Shown here: one piece after another, positions 37,092-48,817 of the stretch | How the letters are laid out: every line of letters begins with the position of its first letter | How positions within the stretch are numbered: the stretch's first letter is position 1 | Assembly (NCBI GenBank): GCA_033002965.1 | Contig: JAURVB010004912.1 | Coordinates: forward strand, 1-64,000 | Direction of reading: 5' to 3' | DNA length: 64,000 bases | Origin: Piper betle | Taxonomy: Eukaryota; Streptophyta; Magnoliopsida; Piperales; Piperaceae | Notes under the pieces: model-generated | The model's database searches: none | What the model was told of the DNA's origin: nothing | The model's input: only the letters and a program-made list of their open reading frames with translations | Program-made: the position numbers and the translations under genes

Positions 37092-37903
37092 CATGGTTAC
37101 AAAAATCGGAATCGAAATCTGAATTAGAATCAGTTTTCAAGGGAGTTAGAGTTGGAATCGGAATCGGTCTAAATCGGACATGAATTGGTTCAATTGAATT
37201 AGTCTAAATTGGTCTAATCGATTATATATAATATAATAATTTGACAATTCATAACATAAATACATAAAAATTAGGTATTGATGTTATTTTGATATTATTG
37301 TATGTATTATAGTTTATGATATTTTTTTAATTTTTTTAAATTATTTTAATTATTTGAAATTAATTATTATTTTGACTCGAGTCAGTATCGAGTCAATTTT
37401 TAATTACGAGAATGCCACCCTCCTTCACCCCCACTGCCAGTGCCGGTGCCTTGTCCCACCTCCCCCCGCCGGCCTCACACAGCCTCTCCGGCCTCACCTC
37501 TGCCGGCGCTGCCCCGCCCAGTCCCCCTCCTTGTGCCTCTGCCCCAGCCCGCCACCCTCTTCCTGTCGGAGGCGAGGTTGCGAGGGCGGAGGTGAGGTCA
37601 GAAGCCCGCTCGGAGCTGAGGTCGGAGGCGAGGAACGCGGCGGCGGAGTAAGGGAGATAGGGTAATTTTAGGTTTTTAAAATCAAAATCTAATTTTACCC
37701 ATGTTTAAATAATTTTATAAATATCAAATTTAGGGTATTTTAATCATTTACCCAAAAACCGATTCTTCCTCATTTACCTCGATTCCGAATCGGATTTAAA
37801 TCGGTCTAAATCGAGGTAAATCGGCCGATTTGGACGCTCGATTCGGGGCCGACCGATTCAGCCCCAAGATCGGATCGGCACATTGCCGATTCCTGTATCC
37901 ATG
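37092..37903 (+). mobile_element. hAT-type non-autonomous element 2
   Basis: 812 bp, ends CATGGTTACA...TGTATCCATG, perfect 8-bp target duplication CTCCAACG (37084-37091 and 37904-37911). Same plan as element 1: terminal GGAATC-type repeats, AT-rich left arm, dyad cassette, C-rich block (37420-37650), then ATCGG-rich right arm. No transposase. Confidence 0.9.
37372..37419 (+). promoter_or_regulatory. Dyad cassette in hAT element 2 (perfect arms)
   Basis: TTGACTCGA (37372-37380), 7 bp, TCGAGTCAA (37388-37396), 17 bp, GCCACC at 37414. Confidence 0.75.
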
Positions 37904-37911
37904 CTCCAACG

Positions 37912-39108
37912 ATAGTTTTTCAAGTTCTAGCCTTATTGTACATATTTACGTATTTGACACGAAGGCAATATATGTATAATAACTTCGTTCTTGATAGTCA
38001 ACACCTTCGTTATAATTGGACAAATAATTATATTGCCGAATCTATTATTTCTTATTAACAAACGGTGAAGTTAATACTGTCACTTCATTAAAATTAGGTG
38101 ATTTATCCAATCAAAATAAAATAAAAACAAAAATAATAAAATTTATTAGTTTATATTCTCATTTAATTAAGATATATTTTTAAAAACAATTTATATCTAA
38201 AATATTTGATTATTATATAATCCAGCTTATTATTAAACAAAATTTATCTATAAAATTAAAATTTTTCTGTAATATAAATCACACATGTGCAATATCTTGA
38301 CTACTATTGTTAATATTTCTATGTAATTTTTGGTTCTTTATTTTCACTTCCTTATTTATCTTGCCATGAAATTGCTGAAAATATATAATATTTTTCGTAT
38401 CCAACTTTAAGTGGCTGATTATTGTACTAATAATGGATGACTATGAAACTAAAATCTTGTTTTATTTTTCCTTCTATCGGAGGTCACACATATATGCAGA
38501 CACCAGGGATGATCAATTAGATTAATGACTTACCAATAAACAGATACATTGTTCATTGTTTTCTTGACACGGCTAAAAATAAGGGGAGATATTCACAAAA
38601 GCTCAAGCACTATACTCGTCCTGGTGTGCTCAAACCTCATCAGCTGTCGGTGGAGCAAAAGTGAAGATTACAGACAAGCATCTAAAACTCTGAAAATCAT
38701 CACCTTAGGCAATCACAAAATAAATAAATGTGCAATTGCAGTATAAGCGTCCCAGAAATGAGTTATGCTCCAGAAAAGCAAAAGAAGGCCACCTGAAGAA
38801 TCATGATCTCAAATGATAAAAATATTAGATGCTAATCAAGAAAACACGTTTCCAAACAGTTGAAGGTATTTCCATCAAACTTAATGGGTTTCCTGGAAAA
38901 ACATTGATTGAGCTGTTGAAGGGTTAGTAAATAAAGATAAGCGCAGAGTAAAACTTTGGCTATTAATTATGTTACAAATTTCTGAAATCAACATTGTTTA
39001 CCTAAACACACTTAACTAGCTTTAGGGGGAAATAAAATACCCATAATCTTATTTTTATGATAATTTCATGTCAATAACCCCAATTAGGTACAGTTGCGAT
39101 TTTCCTTA
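37912..39108. other. Intergenic AT-rich region
   Basis: No gene recognised. The part next to 39109 is the 3' flank of the ALG11 pseudogene. Confidence 0.5.
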
Positions 39109-41579
39109 TTAACTGTTTCGAGAAAGTAATAATATTGGTCTGATTGCAGCCTTAAAATCTTCATAAAATCTTGCTTCCGAAAACTTCGCAGCCATCTTTC
39201 TAGCAGCCGCGGCCATATCTAGTCTTTCAGTGTCTGACATGCTTAATTATAGCATCTGCAAACTCTTCAACTGCAGAAGCAAGAAACCCTGTTTTCCGGT
39301 CATCTTCTTCTAACACAATATCCATCTTAGGGCCGGCCGAATTATGAGCTAGAGATTAGAGAAGCCATCAAACAAGAATTCAACATATTTTATTAAGACA
39401 AGTGTTAGTTGCAGTTGAAAACCTGCCACTCAAACAAATCTTAATAACGCACCTATTGGTATTGCACCAGCAGCCATATATTCAACAGCGCTAATGCCAA
39501 AGTGTTCATCTATCATGGAATATAAACCCACAGTTGCACCTCCTAATAGTTGTACCAAGTCCCTAATAGACACAAGAAACTAAAGTTAAGAATGGAGCAT
39601 AGAAGACCAATAACACAAAATAGATGCAGCTTAGCATTAACGAACCTGTACATTATGTCCTTAAAAACTCCACATCCTCAAATATGTTCAAATCTTTAAA
39701 TACTTCTTTCAATTTCAAAAAACGACCTTCATCATCCTTGTTTCTACAACTACCCACAAACTGAAGCTTTGGTTTAGGAATGGCTGGGTCCAATCTCTTG
39801 ATGGCAAGGGAGAATGCTTCCACTTGAAGAGCATTTGCCTAATGCCATCAATTGTTCTCTAAAAGTCACTTTATGGAAAGCAGTATATTCGATAACAATG
39901 AATAAATAGTACAAGCCGTACCTTTTCAGGACGAAATTGAGAAACAGATATGATTGTTGTCGGTTTATGTGTCCTCTCTAAAGAAAGCACCTTATAAAAC
40001 ATTCAAAATTAGTAACCACCAAAGTCTGAAGACATTTGGGGAAAACATATACTTCTTCAGTTAAACTTGTTTGATGTATTTGATGATGAAGTTACTAAAG
40101 ACATTTATGGCACAACCTACACTACCTGAAGTGCTGATGTATCACAGGGAGGATAAACTCTCAAAATGCGCCCTGGAATATTCCAGACTCTCTCAATATG
40201 AGCCTTTCTCCATGATGAGTTAACCATTGCAAGATGGGCACAAGAACCCACCCACCCATACATCCATGTAAGAACTATATAGTAGATAACTTTGCACTTA
40301 GATCGCCAAATGCTGCCCACAGGTAAAAAGTTGTTATTAACATTTTATAAAAACTGAAATATATGCAAAAGATAGTGACATACTCAAGTGTTCAAATCAG
40401 ATATATAGATAACGTAAAGAAGTTGACAACATCCTTGGAAGAATGCCTGCCTGTAATTTGAGAGTCATTATTATACGTCAACTTCCTGTCCTGGACACGA
40501 GAAACCATATCTGAGCTAATGGTAGGGTAATGGTTATAGCAGATGACCTTGCTGCCAAACAAACGGGCTATTGAATTAGTGAAAGCATAACCGCTGCTGT
40601 CGAGTAAAACAAAGGAGTAAACGTGGATAAAGCCTCCCACGAAAGATAAACTGAACCCAAACTCTGTCCGATCATAGTAAAATGGGGATAAGTGCCTTCC
40701 TCAATCCACTTCCTTTTTTCAAGTGCACCACCTGGGGAGTTTCATAACCACAGAATTAAGCAAGCTACAAAGATAACTATGATATTCAACACACTCAAAC
40801 TAGAAGAAAAACAGAACATCGTTCATGGAGATATACATCCATAAATTCAGGGTTTTAAAGGAATACGCAATCATCTATCAGCAAAAAGGATGTCATTGCA
40901 GGAACTAACCGTTCATTTTTACCACGCCAACACGGTTTATTGACGGAGAAGAATACAAACATAGACAATTAGGATACAAAATTGCTACTCTTCCATATAT
41001 TAGGCAATTGAAACTCTTGAACAACCTGGTATGGATAAAATTTACATATCAAAAGGCTGTTATAATTTTACAATAGCTCAAAGCAACCAAAGTAGATTTA
41101 AAAAAATCACAAAAAGTGAGGATGAATGCCAATTGAGGCTAGTCAATCTCTACAACTTTCATTGACAACAATACATCTATCATCTTGCAAGCAACTTATT
41201 ATTCATGAAAAATTAAATGCCAAGAAAAAAAACTCAAATAAGAAAAAATAAAACTATACATGGTTTGATGAAAGAATCAATTAAACCTTGGGCAAGAAGA
41301 GAAGCTTGATGCCAAACCGATTGAGCGCACTGGCAGCAAGGCTCTCGGAGGAAGCTTCATCGCTAGTGTACATGGCAATATCGAGATCTGAAAACTCCTC
41401 CTGTATGGCTTTAATGGCACACCACAGCACCCTCTCCCCTCCCCTCCGTCGTTGGTGAAGGGATGGAAGAACCCAACGGCCCTCCTCCTCCTCCACCTCC
41501 CTCTCGTCACGACCACCACCAACAACAACCAAAGGAGCAAGGCTAGCAGGCAGAAGCCAACTGCCCCATCCTCCCCCAC
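39109..41579 (-). pseudogene. ALG11: ALG11 alpha-1,2-mannosyltransferase gene, frameshifted
   Basis: ALG11 is the ER enzyme that adds two alpha-1,2 mannoses to the lipid-linked oligosaccharide for N-glycosylation. Exon blocks: 41579-41287 (membrane anchor, [25 protein letters not shown]), about 40730-40435 ([21 protein letters not shown] region, [14 protein letters not shown]), about 40315-40126 ([20 protein letters not shown]), then about 39995-39925 (ISVSQFRPEK), 39845-39660 (LQFVGSCRNKDDEGR), 39565-39450 ([19 protein letters not shown]) and about 39345-39109 (AGPKMDIV, C-terminus FKAAIRPIL). Reading-frame breaks lie near 41445, 40723, 40603 and 39240, two in homopolymer runs. One donor is GC instead of GT. 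Four breaks argue for a pseudogene, but error-prone sequence is an alternative. Confidence 0.85.
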
Positions 41580-41817
41580 ATCGTTGTGTCCATTCCACGG
41601 CGACGACAGACTGCAAAGATTGCACCTTTTCGCCAGCGAGGGGAAGATTTGTCCCTGGCCGGTGAAGGAGGGTAAACAACTGGTGATATGAGAAGCAGTT
41701 GCAAAGGGGATAATTTGAGAAGAAATGGGCCAAATGAGAGTCTGAAGTTTTCAGCAAATACACATTATTTAGTGGCATAGCATAAAATAATGCAACAATA
41801 AAATCAAGGCTTAACAC

Positions 41818-42766
41818 CACTATTGCACGAATCGGCCGATTCCGTGCGGAATCGGCCGATTTAAATCGGATCGGCACGATGCCGATCCGATTTCGGGGCC
41901 GACTCGGTCGGCCCCGAATCGGCCTCGGAATCGGCCGAGTTCGGCCGATTCCGACCGATTTAACTCGGAATCGGAATCGGCCGATTTAAATCGGAATCGG
42001 TTTTTTTAATGAAATTACTAAAATACCCTAGGTATGATTTTTATTAAATCATTTAAGCATGGGTAAAATGGTAATTTGGATTTTAAAAACCTAAAATCAA
42101 ACCCGCTCCACCCGCGCCGCCGCCGCTCGTCCGCCCGCCGCCGCCCAGTTTCCGCCCTCCGCCGTGCTCCCCGACTCCGGGCTCGCCGCCGACCGGGCTA
42201 CCGACCTCGCCGCCGACCTCGCAACGTCGCCGCCGAAGTGTGGCCGGACCGAATCGGGCTGTGACGCACGAATCGCCGCGACTCGCCGCCGACTCGCCGC
42301 CGCTCCTGGCCGCCTCGCCGCCGGCTGCAGAGCCGCTCCTGGCCGCCTCGCCGCCGGCTGCGAGCCGCCGACATCCTCCGACATCGCCGCCTCGAGACTC
42401 GCCGCCGACCGGGCCGGCGGCGGCGACGGCGGCGGCGGGGTAAGGAGTGGCATTCTCGTAATTAAAAGTTGACTCGAGTCTAACTCGAGTCAAAAATAAT
42501 AATTAATTCTAAATAATTTAAAAAAAATCTTAAAAAATATTTAAAAATATCAGAAACTATAATATACAGAATAATATCAAAATAACATCAATACCTAATT
42601 TTAATATATTTATATTATAAATTGTCAAATTATTATATATGACCGATTAAATTAATTTGGACCGATTCAACTGAACCGATTCTTGGCCGATTCAGACCGA
42701 TTCCGATTCCGATTCCGACTCCCTGGAAAACCGATTCCGATTCCGATTCCGATTCATGCAACCATG
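41818..42766 (-). mobile_element. hAT-type non-autonomous element 3
   Basis: 949 bp in reverse orientation, ends CACTATTGCA...TGCAACCATG on the plus strand, perfect 8-bp target duplication CTTAACAC (41810-41817 and 42767-42774). It sits about 240 bp upstream of the ALG11 start codon, in its promoter region. The C-rich block is 42100-42440. Confidence 0.9.
42446..42493 (-). promoter_or_regulatory. Dyad cassette in hAT element 3 (perfect arms)
   Basis: Arms at 42469-42477 and 42485-42493 with a 7-bp spacer. In element orientation 17 bases then separate the dyad from GCCACT, whose plus-strand complement is at 42446-42451. Confidence 0.72.
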
Positions 42767-43196
42767 CTTAACACAACTAAAAAAATAAAAAAAGTCCATG
42801 GGCATAAATGTTGGCTGCTCTGTTCATGCCGACCCCACCGTCACGCCATGCCTTGCGCCTGCTCCCCATCCGCCCTGACGTAAACTTGTGACTTAAATTA
42901 GAGTTTTATAGTCATTAATCGGTCAGTTCGACCGTGGTCTGAGTCGGTTCTACCTTCAAAATAAGTGTGCATAGTCGTGGCCGACCATATGCACATGCTA
43001 TAAGGGTTTATGTATATCTAAGTATTCGATGATGGTATTAGATATGCATTAGTAGACTTAGCTATTAATAGATATGAGAGTATACAGTTAATAGTTTTAC
43101 ATTTTTTGCATTTTATGACTGTAGAATTATTTTAGGCTAAATAATATATTAGGACACGTTGGATTGTATTGGGATGGGTTATTAGTTATAGAGCAT

Positions 43197-43530
43197 GTCA
43201 TTTGGATGTCATGGTATTTGTTTTATTTTAATTGATTTTTAAGGATTTATTACTAGTTAGTCATTATTCTTTATACGAGATGGAGTTGAGTCAAATGTTA
43301 TTTACATTTTTGCCACCAAACACCTAACACCATCTTCTCCCCCAAACACCCCCCCCCCCGATGTCATTTGGATGTCGTGGTATTTGTTTTATTTTATTTT
43401 TTTGGCTTTTTTTAGGATTTATTATGAATTAGTCATTATTCTTGACACGAGATAGAGTCGAGTCAAATTTTATTTACAAATTTGCCACCAAACACCTGAT
43501 TCCATCTTCTACCCCAAACACCCCCCCCCC
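43197..43530 (+). repeat. Tandem duplication inside LTR C
   Basis: Two units of about 167 bp, each starting near GTCATTTGGATGTC and ending in a C run. Each contains one copy of the dyad cassette (the first degenerate) followed by TTTGCCACCAAACACC. Confidence 0.85.
43442..43489 (+). promoter_or_regulatory. Dyad cassette in LTR C
   Basis: TTGACACGA (43442-43450), 7 bp, TCGAGTCAA (43458-43466), 17 bp, GCCACC at 43484. A weaker copy at 43270-43317 has the same spacing. Confidence 0.68.
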
Positions 43531-45967
43531 CCGACACTTCTTCTTCCCCCCAAAACCCTCTCTGCCACCCCTATGTTCGTTGCCGTCGAAGCCACCCCGC
43601 CACCGATCGACGCAGCCCAGCTTCGCCTGGCTGTCGCCGTGTCATCCCGACCACCCTCGGCCATCGTCCTGCCGCCGCGACGCTGGAATCACCCCACAAT
43701 TGCACTGCCGCTTCCAACACGAGCCGCTGTGATGCCGACCCCTCCCCTCGACCTCCCCAACATTTCCCCCTTACCTAGTGCCGTTGCTAAGGCCAGTCGT
43801 GGACCCGATCGGAGCGGTTGACAGCCCTGGCCGAACTCGACGCCGTGGCTGGCAGTCATCACCGTCGCGGCCGCCCTTTCCGTCACCACCATTGGGTTGA
43901 GCTCGCCAAGCCGGTGCTGACCCATACCCCTTATTGCCCTGCAGAAAGTGTCGCCAGAAAGCGCCAGAAAACCACTGATACTGCCAGAAAATCGGATTCA
44001 CTAGATTTCGCCGGATCTTCCGCCGAGCTCATCCAGTTAAACCTGATGGAACTTTGGATTCCTGTCGAGTGCCGAATTTGAGCCTCTAATTATGCGACGA
44101 AACCCTAGCCGTCGTCGATTGTCAACAATACACGAGGTATAATTCATTTTAATTTAATTATTTAAAAGTAATGATTATTAGTACAGAATGTCAAGATGTT
44201 AGGATTGAATGATTGATGTGTTAGATATTTTTATGTTAATAAAAATATGAATATGTATGATTGAGTGATATTTAAACAAATGGTAAGAAATTAATTAGTA
44301 GACTAAATAAGTACCGTAATCTAATGTAATTTAAAGTAGGAAAAATTATACTGATTATTATTAATGTGTGTTGATTAATGCATGGGTGATGTGAGTATGT
44401 TATAGGATGTGTGTATGCATCATGAGCGAGCGTTAATATTTAGTTTTGATGTGTAGGTATAGAGTAGGAGCTTGCCCTAATCGCCTGGACATGTTTGAAG
44501 CTTCTACTTGGTCCGTTATGACACGCTTCTCTGGTTTTATCACTTCATTCTATTAGTGATTTGATTTCTAGATAGTCGTACATGTCAGACAAATGATTTC
44601 TCGGACCCACCTAATACTGGTCATCTAGTCGATTATTTTTCGGAATTAATAACCCTCAAGGATGAGACCCTTCGAGTTTTTTTAAAAATAAAATTCACCT
44701 CACGTTGCCCTTGGGCATATTATAAAAATTTCGTCCCTGCCCTATAAATAATTTTTATCAAGTTTTCAACGAGACAAGAGAAGTTGAATCGACTTGCACA
44801 TACTACGAGTAGGTGCACATGCCGGTCAAAGCGGGCTCCGGATTAATGAACGGGCTATTCCAATCTTGAGGGATCCTAATAACTCCACGTCTGAATGCCT
44901 CACACCTGAAGGATGTGGAAGTTTACAAGTACTGTTGAGTACAGCATGTGCCCGGACTTACGGTTCAAAGAGTATTGAAGGCGCATGCAAGAGAGTACTC
45001 GGCTTATGTGCTCAAGGTCAAGAGAAATATGGCGGTTCGGTGAAGGCTTAGGATATAGGTTTTCTGAGAGTGAGATTAGAAAAGTATTACCGAGAGTGGC
45101 ACAACACCAGTTAGATAGGGACGCTGTTGAGAGTGTTTGAGGAAGATATATGATTGTTTGTTTTCTATGAGAGTTAGCCTTCTTTGCTTTAGTTTGATAT
45201 TATTCATTTTTGGACTAATGACAATTATTGCTGACATTTTCTTATTATATATGTAGGCGAGGAATATGAATGAAACATGTTGGCCTTGACAAAGGAGTAA
45301 CGATTGCATGACACACATATACCTGACGCCATGTTGATTTTTGCGTAAGATGTGATGTGGTTTGAATGATGTTGTAGATATACATGTTTGTGTATATGTG
45401 AATGTATTTGTGAGATTCGTATGCCCTGATAAAAATGTTTGGACTTGTTTTAGAAATGTTCTTAAAATGTTTTGGAAAATGTTTTAAATGTTTGGGAATG
45501 ATTTGCTATGCTAAGAGGAAAATAAACCAAATGTGATGAGCATGATTGCAGGTGGGATGAGACCGTGATTGTAACGTGTATTAATGTTTTGAATCTTATT
45601 GTAGTGAAAACTATTATTTCTTTTTATATACTATACTGTACTTTGTTTTAATAGGTCGTCCCCTTATTACACTTTTAGAGGTGATTTTGTCAGTTTTATT
45701 CTAGAATTTTGCATGAATTTTGTTTATTATTTTAATTATTTTTGGTTTGACCATCATCATGATATTCATGTATCATCCTGCTTGGGTTTTGTATCTCATT
45801 CATATATTGTTTGCGCATTATTGGCTTACTTCATCTTGAGACGTCGAGAGGGTTATATCATAACCGTTTAAGTTTTTAGGTCAACTAAATTAATCGGTTT
45901 ATAAGTAGTTCGATTTATTGTAACGGTTCCAGTCTGGGTTGAGAATAAATCGGATTAGGGTGTTACA

Positions 45968-46221
45968 GGAGCGAGGATGATCGGGGTGGTAGCGATAGCG
46001 TGGGGAGGGAGAATGAGTGGTCCGAGCCGATGTCGCGCTCGAAGCCGAAGTTGAAGGGGTCGAGGAGGACGGCGGTATGGAGGAGCCCATGACAAAAGAT
46101 GAATGGTCAAGGAGGATAACGGCGTGGAGGAGGCTAGGGCCGCGTGGATGCTGGTCAGGGAGGAGCTTGGTGGAGCGGCAAAACTATTTTGGTTGTGTTG
46201 TAGCACAACAAACATATTTCC

Positions 46222-46255
<34 letters not shown>

Positions 46256-46256
46256 T
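45968..46256. other. Unassigned G-rich segment
   Basis: G-rich sequence after LTR C, then a (TA)n/(CA)n tract at 46223-46255. I could not assign it to a gene. Confidence 0.4.
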
Positions 46257-46330
46257 TTTAATTATTGGTGGAAGGGGAGAGACATTTTAAGAAAGAATTA
46301 TTATATTATAATTAGACATGATGCCTATTA

Positions 46331-46378
<48 letters not shown>

Positions 46379-47017
46379 AATTATAATTTTATAGATAAAC
46401 TCTTATTATACAAAGAGACAAATTATAATAATTTGAATTCCTTGTTAGCTAGAGTATTAATTTTTATTCTTTTTATTAATAAAAAATAAAAGAAAAGTCG
46501 ATATTGTATGAAAATTAAATTAAAACTTTCCATGTCATGACTTTTAGGCCTTGGGTTGCTGCGAATCAGATATTGAAAAGATTTTTCGAAAAATCGCCAA
46601 ATTTCCGAAAAGAAGAGACTACATGGTTACACGGACGAGGAACTCCTATGATCATATAAACACAAACATTTTCTTTTTAGTCATTACTTACTCGAAAAAG
46701 TTTCTCTTGTAAGACAAACGGGCGTAAACGCAACAATAATACAAATTGAGCTAATACAAAAGGCGATTATCGGCATATGAAAGCAGGAACCGCAGATCAC
46801 CGATCCGTTCCAACTTGTTACCCTGCTTTTGTTTTTTTATTGAGCATCAATTTCCCTGACACATGACACAGACATGACATGCACGAAGATAAGATTACAG
46901 CACCGAGTTATTGTTCATCAACGCAAACCTAAAGCCTTTAGCAGGGACGGATCGGGTTGAGAGGTGTGCGTAACACATACTACATATGCTATACGTAGCA
47001 GCAGGCAAGTTCCAGCA
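46257..47017. repeat. 3' flank of PGIP copy 6, first part duplicated at the window end
   Basis: 46264-46635 is similar to 63662-64000 (GGTGGAAGGGG, GAAAGAATTATTATATTATAATTAGACAT, GATTTTTCGAAAAATCGCC). A (TA)n tract at 46335-46375 is absent from the second copy. The rest is probably 3' UTR. Confidence 0.8.
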
Positions 47018-48025
47018 TTACTTGCAGGGGTCGAGGGGCTTGCCGCAGAGGCAGCGGTTGTGGAAGAAGGAGTACTTGTCGAACCGATCCGTCCAGTTAT
47101 CGCCTTGGGGGATTGGCCCGCACAGCCGGTTGTAGCTGGCATTGAAGTTCTGCAGACCCACCTTGGCGATGGCCTTGGGCAGCTCCCCATATATCTTGTT
47201 GTGGTCCATGAGCAACCATATCAACTTCTTCCCGAATTTCGCTTTCGAGAAGTCGAATTCCAGCTTGTTCCTCGAAATGTCGATCGTCTCTGCCGTACTT
47301 GACGCCTTGAACAAGAAGATGGCGTCACCCTCGAGCTGGTTGCGGTTGAGATCCAGCACTCTCAACTTGAGGTCCCCCATCGATCTCGGGATGGGGCCGG
47401 TGAGCTGGTTGTGGGCGAGGATAATGGAGTCGATGGTCGGGGTGGGGAAGTTGCCGAAGGTGGGCGGGATAGGGCCGGTGAGGTGGTTGCGGCCGAGGTC
47501 GAGGTAGTCGAGCTTGGGGAGGGTGGCGAGGGAGGGAGGGATCGGGCCGGTGAAGTTGTTGAAGGAGAGGTCGAGGGACTCGAGAGACTTGACGTCTGCG
47601 AAGAAGGGCGGCAAGGGGCCGGCGAGGTAAGTCCAGCTGATTCTAACGGCGGTGAGGAGCTTGAGCTTTGTGATGGTGGCTGGGATGGGGCCGGAGAGGT
47701 TGGTGAGCTTGCGGAACCAGAGTGTTTTCAGGTAGGGGAGGTCGCCAACGGCCGGCGAGATGTGGCCGGCCACCACATCGTTCGTGACTTGCACATCTGT
47801 GACACGGCCGGTGGAGTCGTCGCAAGTGACACCGGCCCACTCGCAGCAGTTACTGTCGGGCTGCCATTGGATGATAACATAAGGGTCGCCGAGGTCCTTC
47901 TTGATCTTGAGCAGGACGTCCCTGTCACGTGCGTTGCACTGAGGAGTGGTGTCGTCGTCGTCACCAGCAGCGGAGACGGAGATGGCGGCGGAGAAGAGAA
48001 GGAGGTGGAGGAGAAGGCGGGCCAT
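47018..48025 (-). CDS. PGIP: Polygalacturonase-inhibitor-like LRR protein, copy 6
   Basis: Intact, intronless, 335 residues. Signal peptide about 1-20 (LLLHLLLFSAAISVSAA), then an unusual acidic stretch (GDDDDTTP), N-cap CNARDRDVLLKIKKDLGD, NCCEW and a further Cys (GVTCDD). LRRs include NNFTGPIPPSL, NHLTGPIPPTF and NQLTGPIPRSM. C-cap NRLCGPIPQG, RCLCGKPLDPC. It belongs to the same subgroup as the broken copy 5. Role as an apoplastic inhibitor is inferred from the family. Its first codons and promoter are tandemly duplicated just upstream (48729-49950). Confidence 0.93.
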   Translation of the reverse strand: MARLLLHLLLFSAAISVSAAGDDDDTTPQCNARDRDVLLKIKKDLGDPYVIIQWQPDSNCCEWAGVTCDDSTGRVTDVQVTNDVVAGHISPAVGDLPYLKTLWFRKLTNLSGPIPATITKLKLLTAVRISWTYLAGPLPPFFADVKSLESLDLSFNNFTGPIPPSLATLPKLDYLDLGRNHLTGPIPPTFGNFPTPTIDSIILAHNQLTGPIPRSMGDLKLRVLDLNRNQLEGDAIFLFKASSTAETIDISRNKLEFDFSKAKFGKKLIWLLMDHNKIYGELPKAIAKVGLQNFNASYNRLCGPIPQGDNWTDRFDKYSFFHNRCLCGKPLDPCK

Positions 48026-48728
48026 ATTGTGAATTGTGATGTATGGAATTAGGGTATCAGAGTTGGGGTTGTATAATGGTAGCTTATGTACTCATCCATT
48101 GCATGCATGATATCGGTGGGTGTCGGTGAGGATGAACGGGAATCCATGCATGTGCACATGGACCCCTTTGTGACTTTCCAGGTTAAAAACGTTTATGTTG
48201 CCAAACTTTGTTTCTTTATCATCTTTTAATCACGATTTTAAGTTGGAAAAGACATAATTTTTAAAAAATAATGTCGGATGGAATAATTTAATAATTGTGC
48301 TGTTACCCGTACCCATAAAAAGACGAGATGGAAAACTTTAAAAAGCCTGATATGGAAAAAAACACGTACCGCTGGCTAGTACTGTACAATTATGACTTTT
48401 TCTCTGTGGTTAAAAACTTGTTATCGTACATCTTCTCCCATAATGCAGTGAGTGGCTATAAGATTTATAGGTAAGGTAATAAAGGGCGGAGGGAAGACGT
48501 GAAAAATTCAACGCCTCGTAGGAACACTTGGGTAAAGTTGGAGCCCTGATTATGTATATTGGCCGTTGATTGGGTGAGTGCGTGTGGTGTCCGAGATTTT
48601 TTTAAAGAAAGAAAACTCTTATTATAATAAAATATATTTTGAATTTTTTCTTTTATAATTATGTATAATAAAAGTTAATTTTGGCCTGTTATAACCATAT
48701 ATAATCCGTGCCATGTCTTGGTTGGCGT
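48026..48728. promoter_or_regulatory. Promoter region of PGIP copy 6
   Basis: Upstream DNA bounded by a repeat of the first codons of the gene at 48729. The minus strand has ATTATAC about 55 bp upstream of the start, a possible TATA-type site. Confidence 0.5.
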
Positions 48729-48817
48729 GTAGGTGGAGGAGGCGGCGGGCCATATTGTAAATTGTGATGTATGGAATTAGGCTAAGAGTTGTGGTGTAGA
48801 AGGGTAGGTTATATAGA

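Larger units (their letters stand above)
42889..45967 (+). mobile_element. Solo-LTR-like element C, diverged
   Basis: About 3.08 kb, collinear with A and B but older. Shared blocks include TTTAGTTTTGATGTGTAGGT near 44439, GGTCAAAGCGGGCTC near 44823, a GTTTACAAGTACTG block near 44930, and an end in GTGTTACA. The left boundary is uncertain, and I see no target duplication. It carries an internal tandem duplication (43197-43530). Confidence 0.72.

Noticed and set aside
46335..46375. CRISPR-like or satellite array at (TA)n tracts
   Set aside because: These are plain dinucleotide microsatellites, as expected in plant intergenic DNA and at TE edges.
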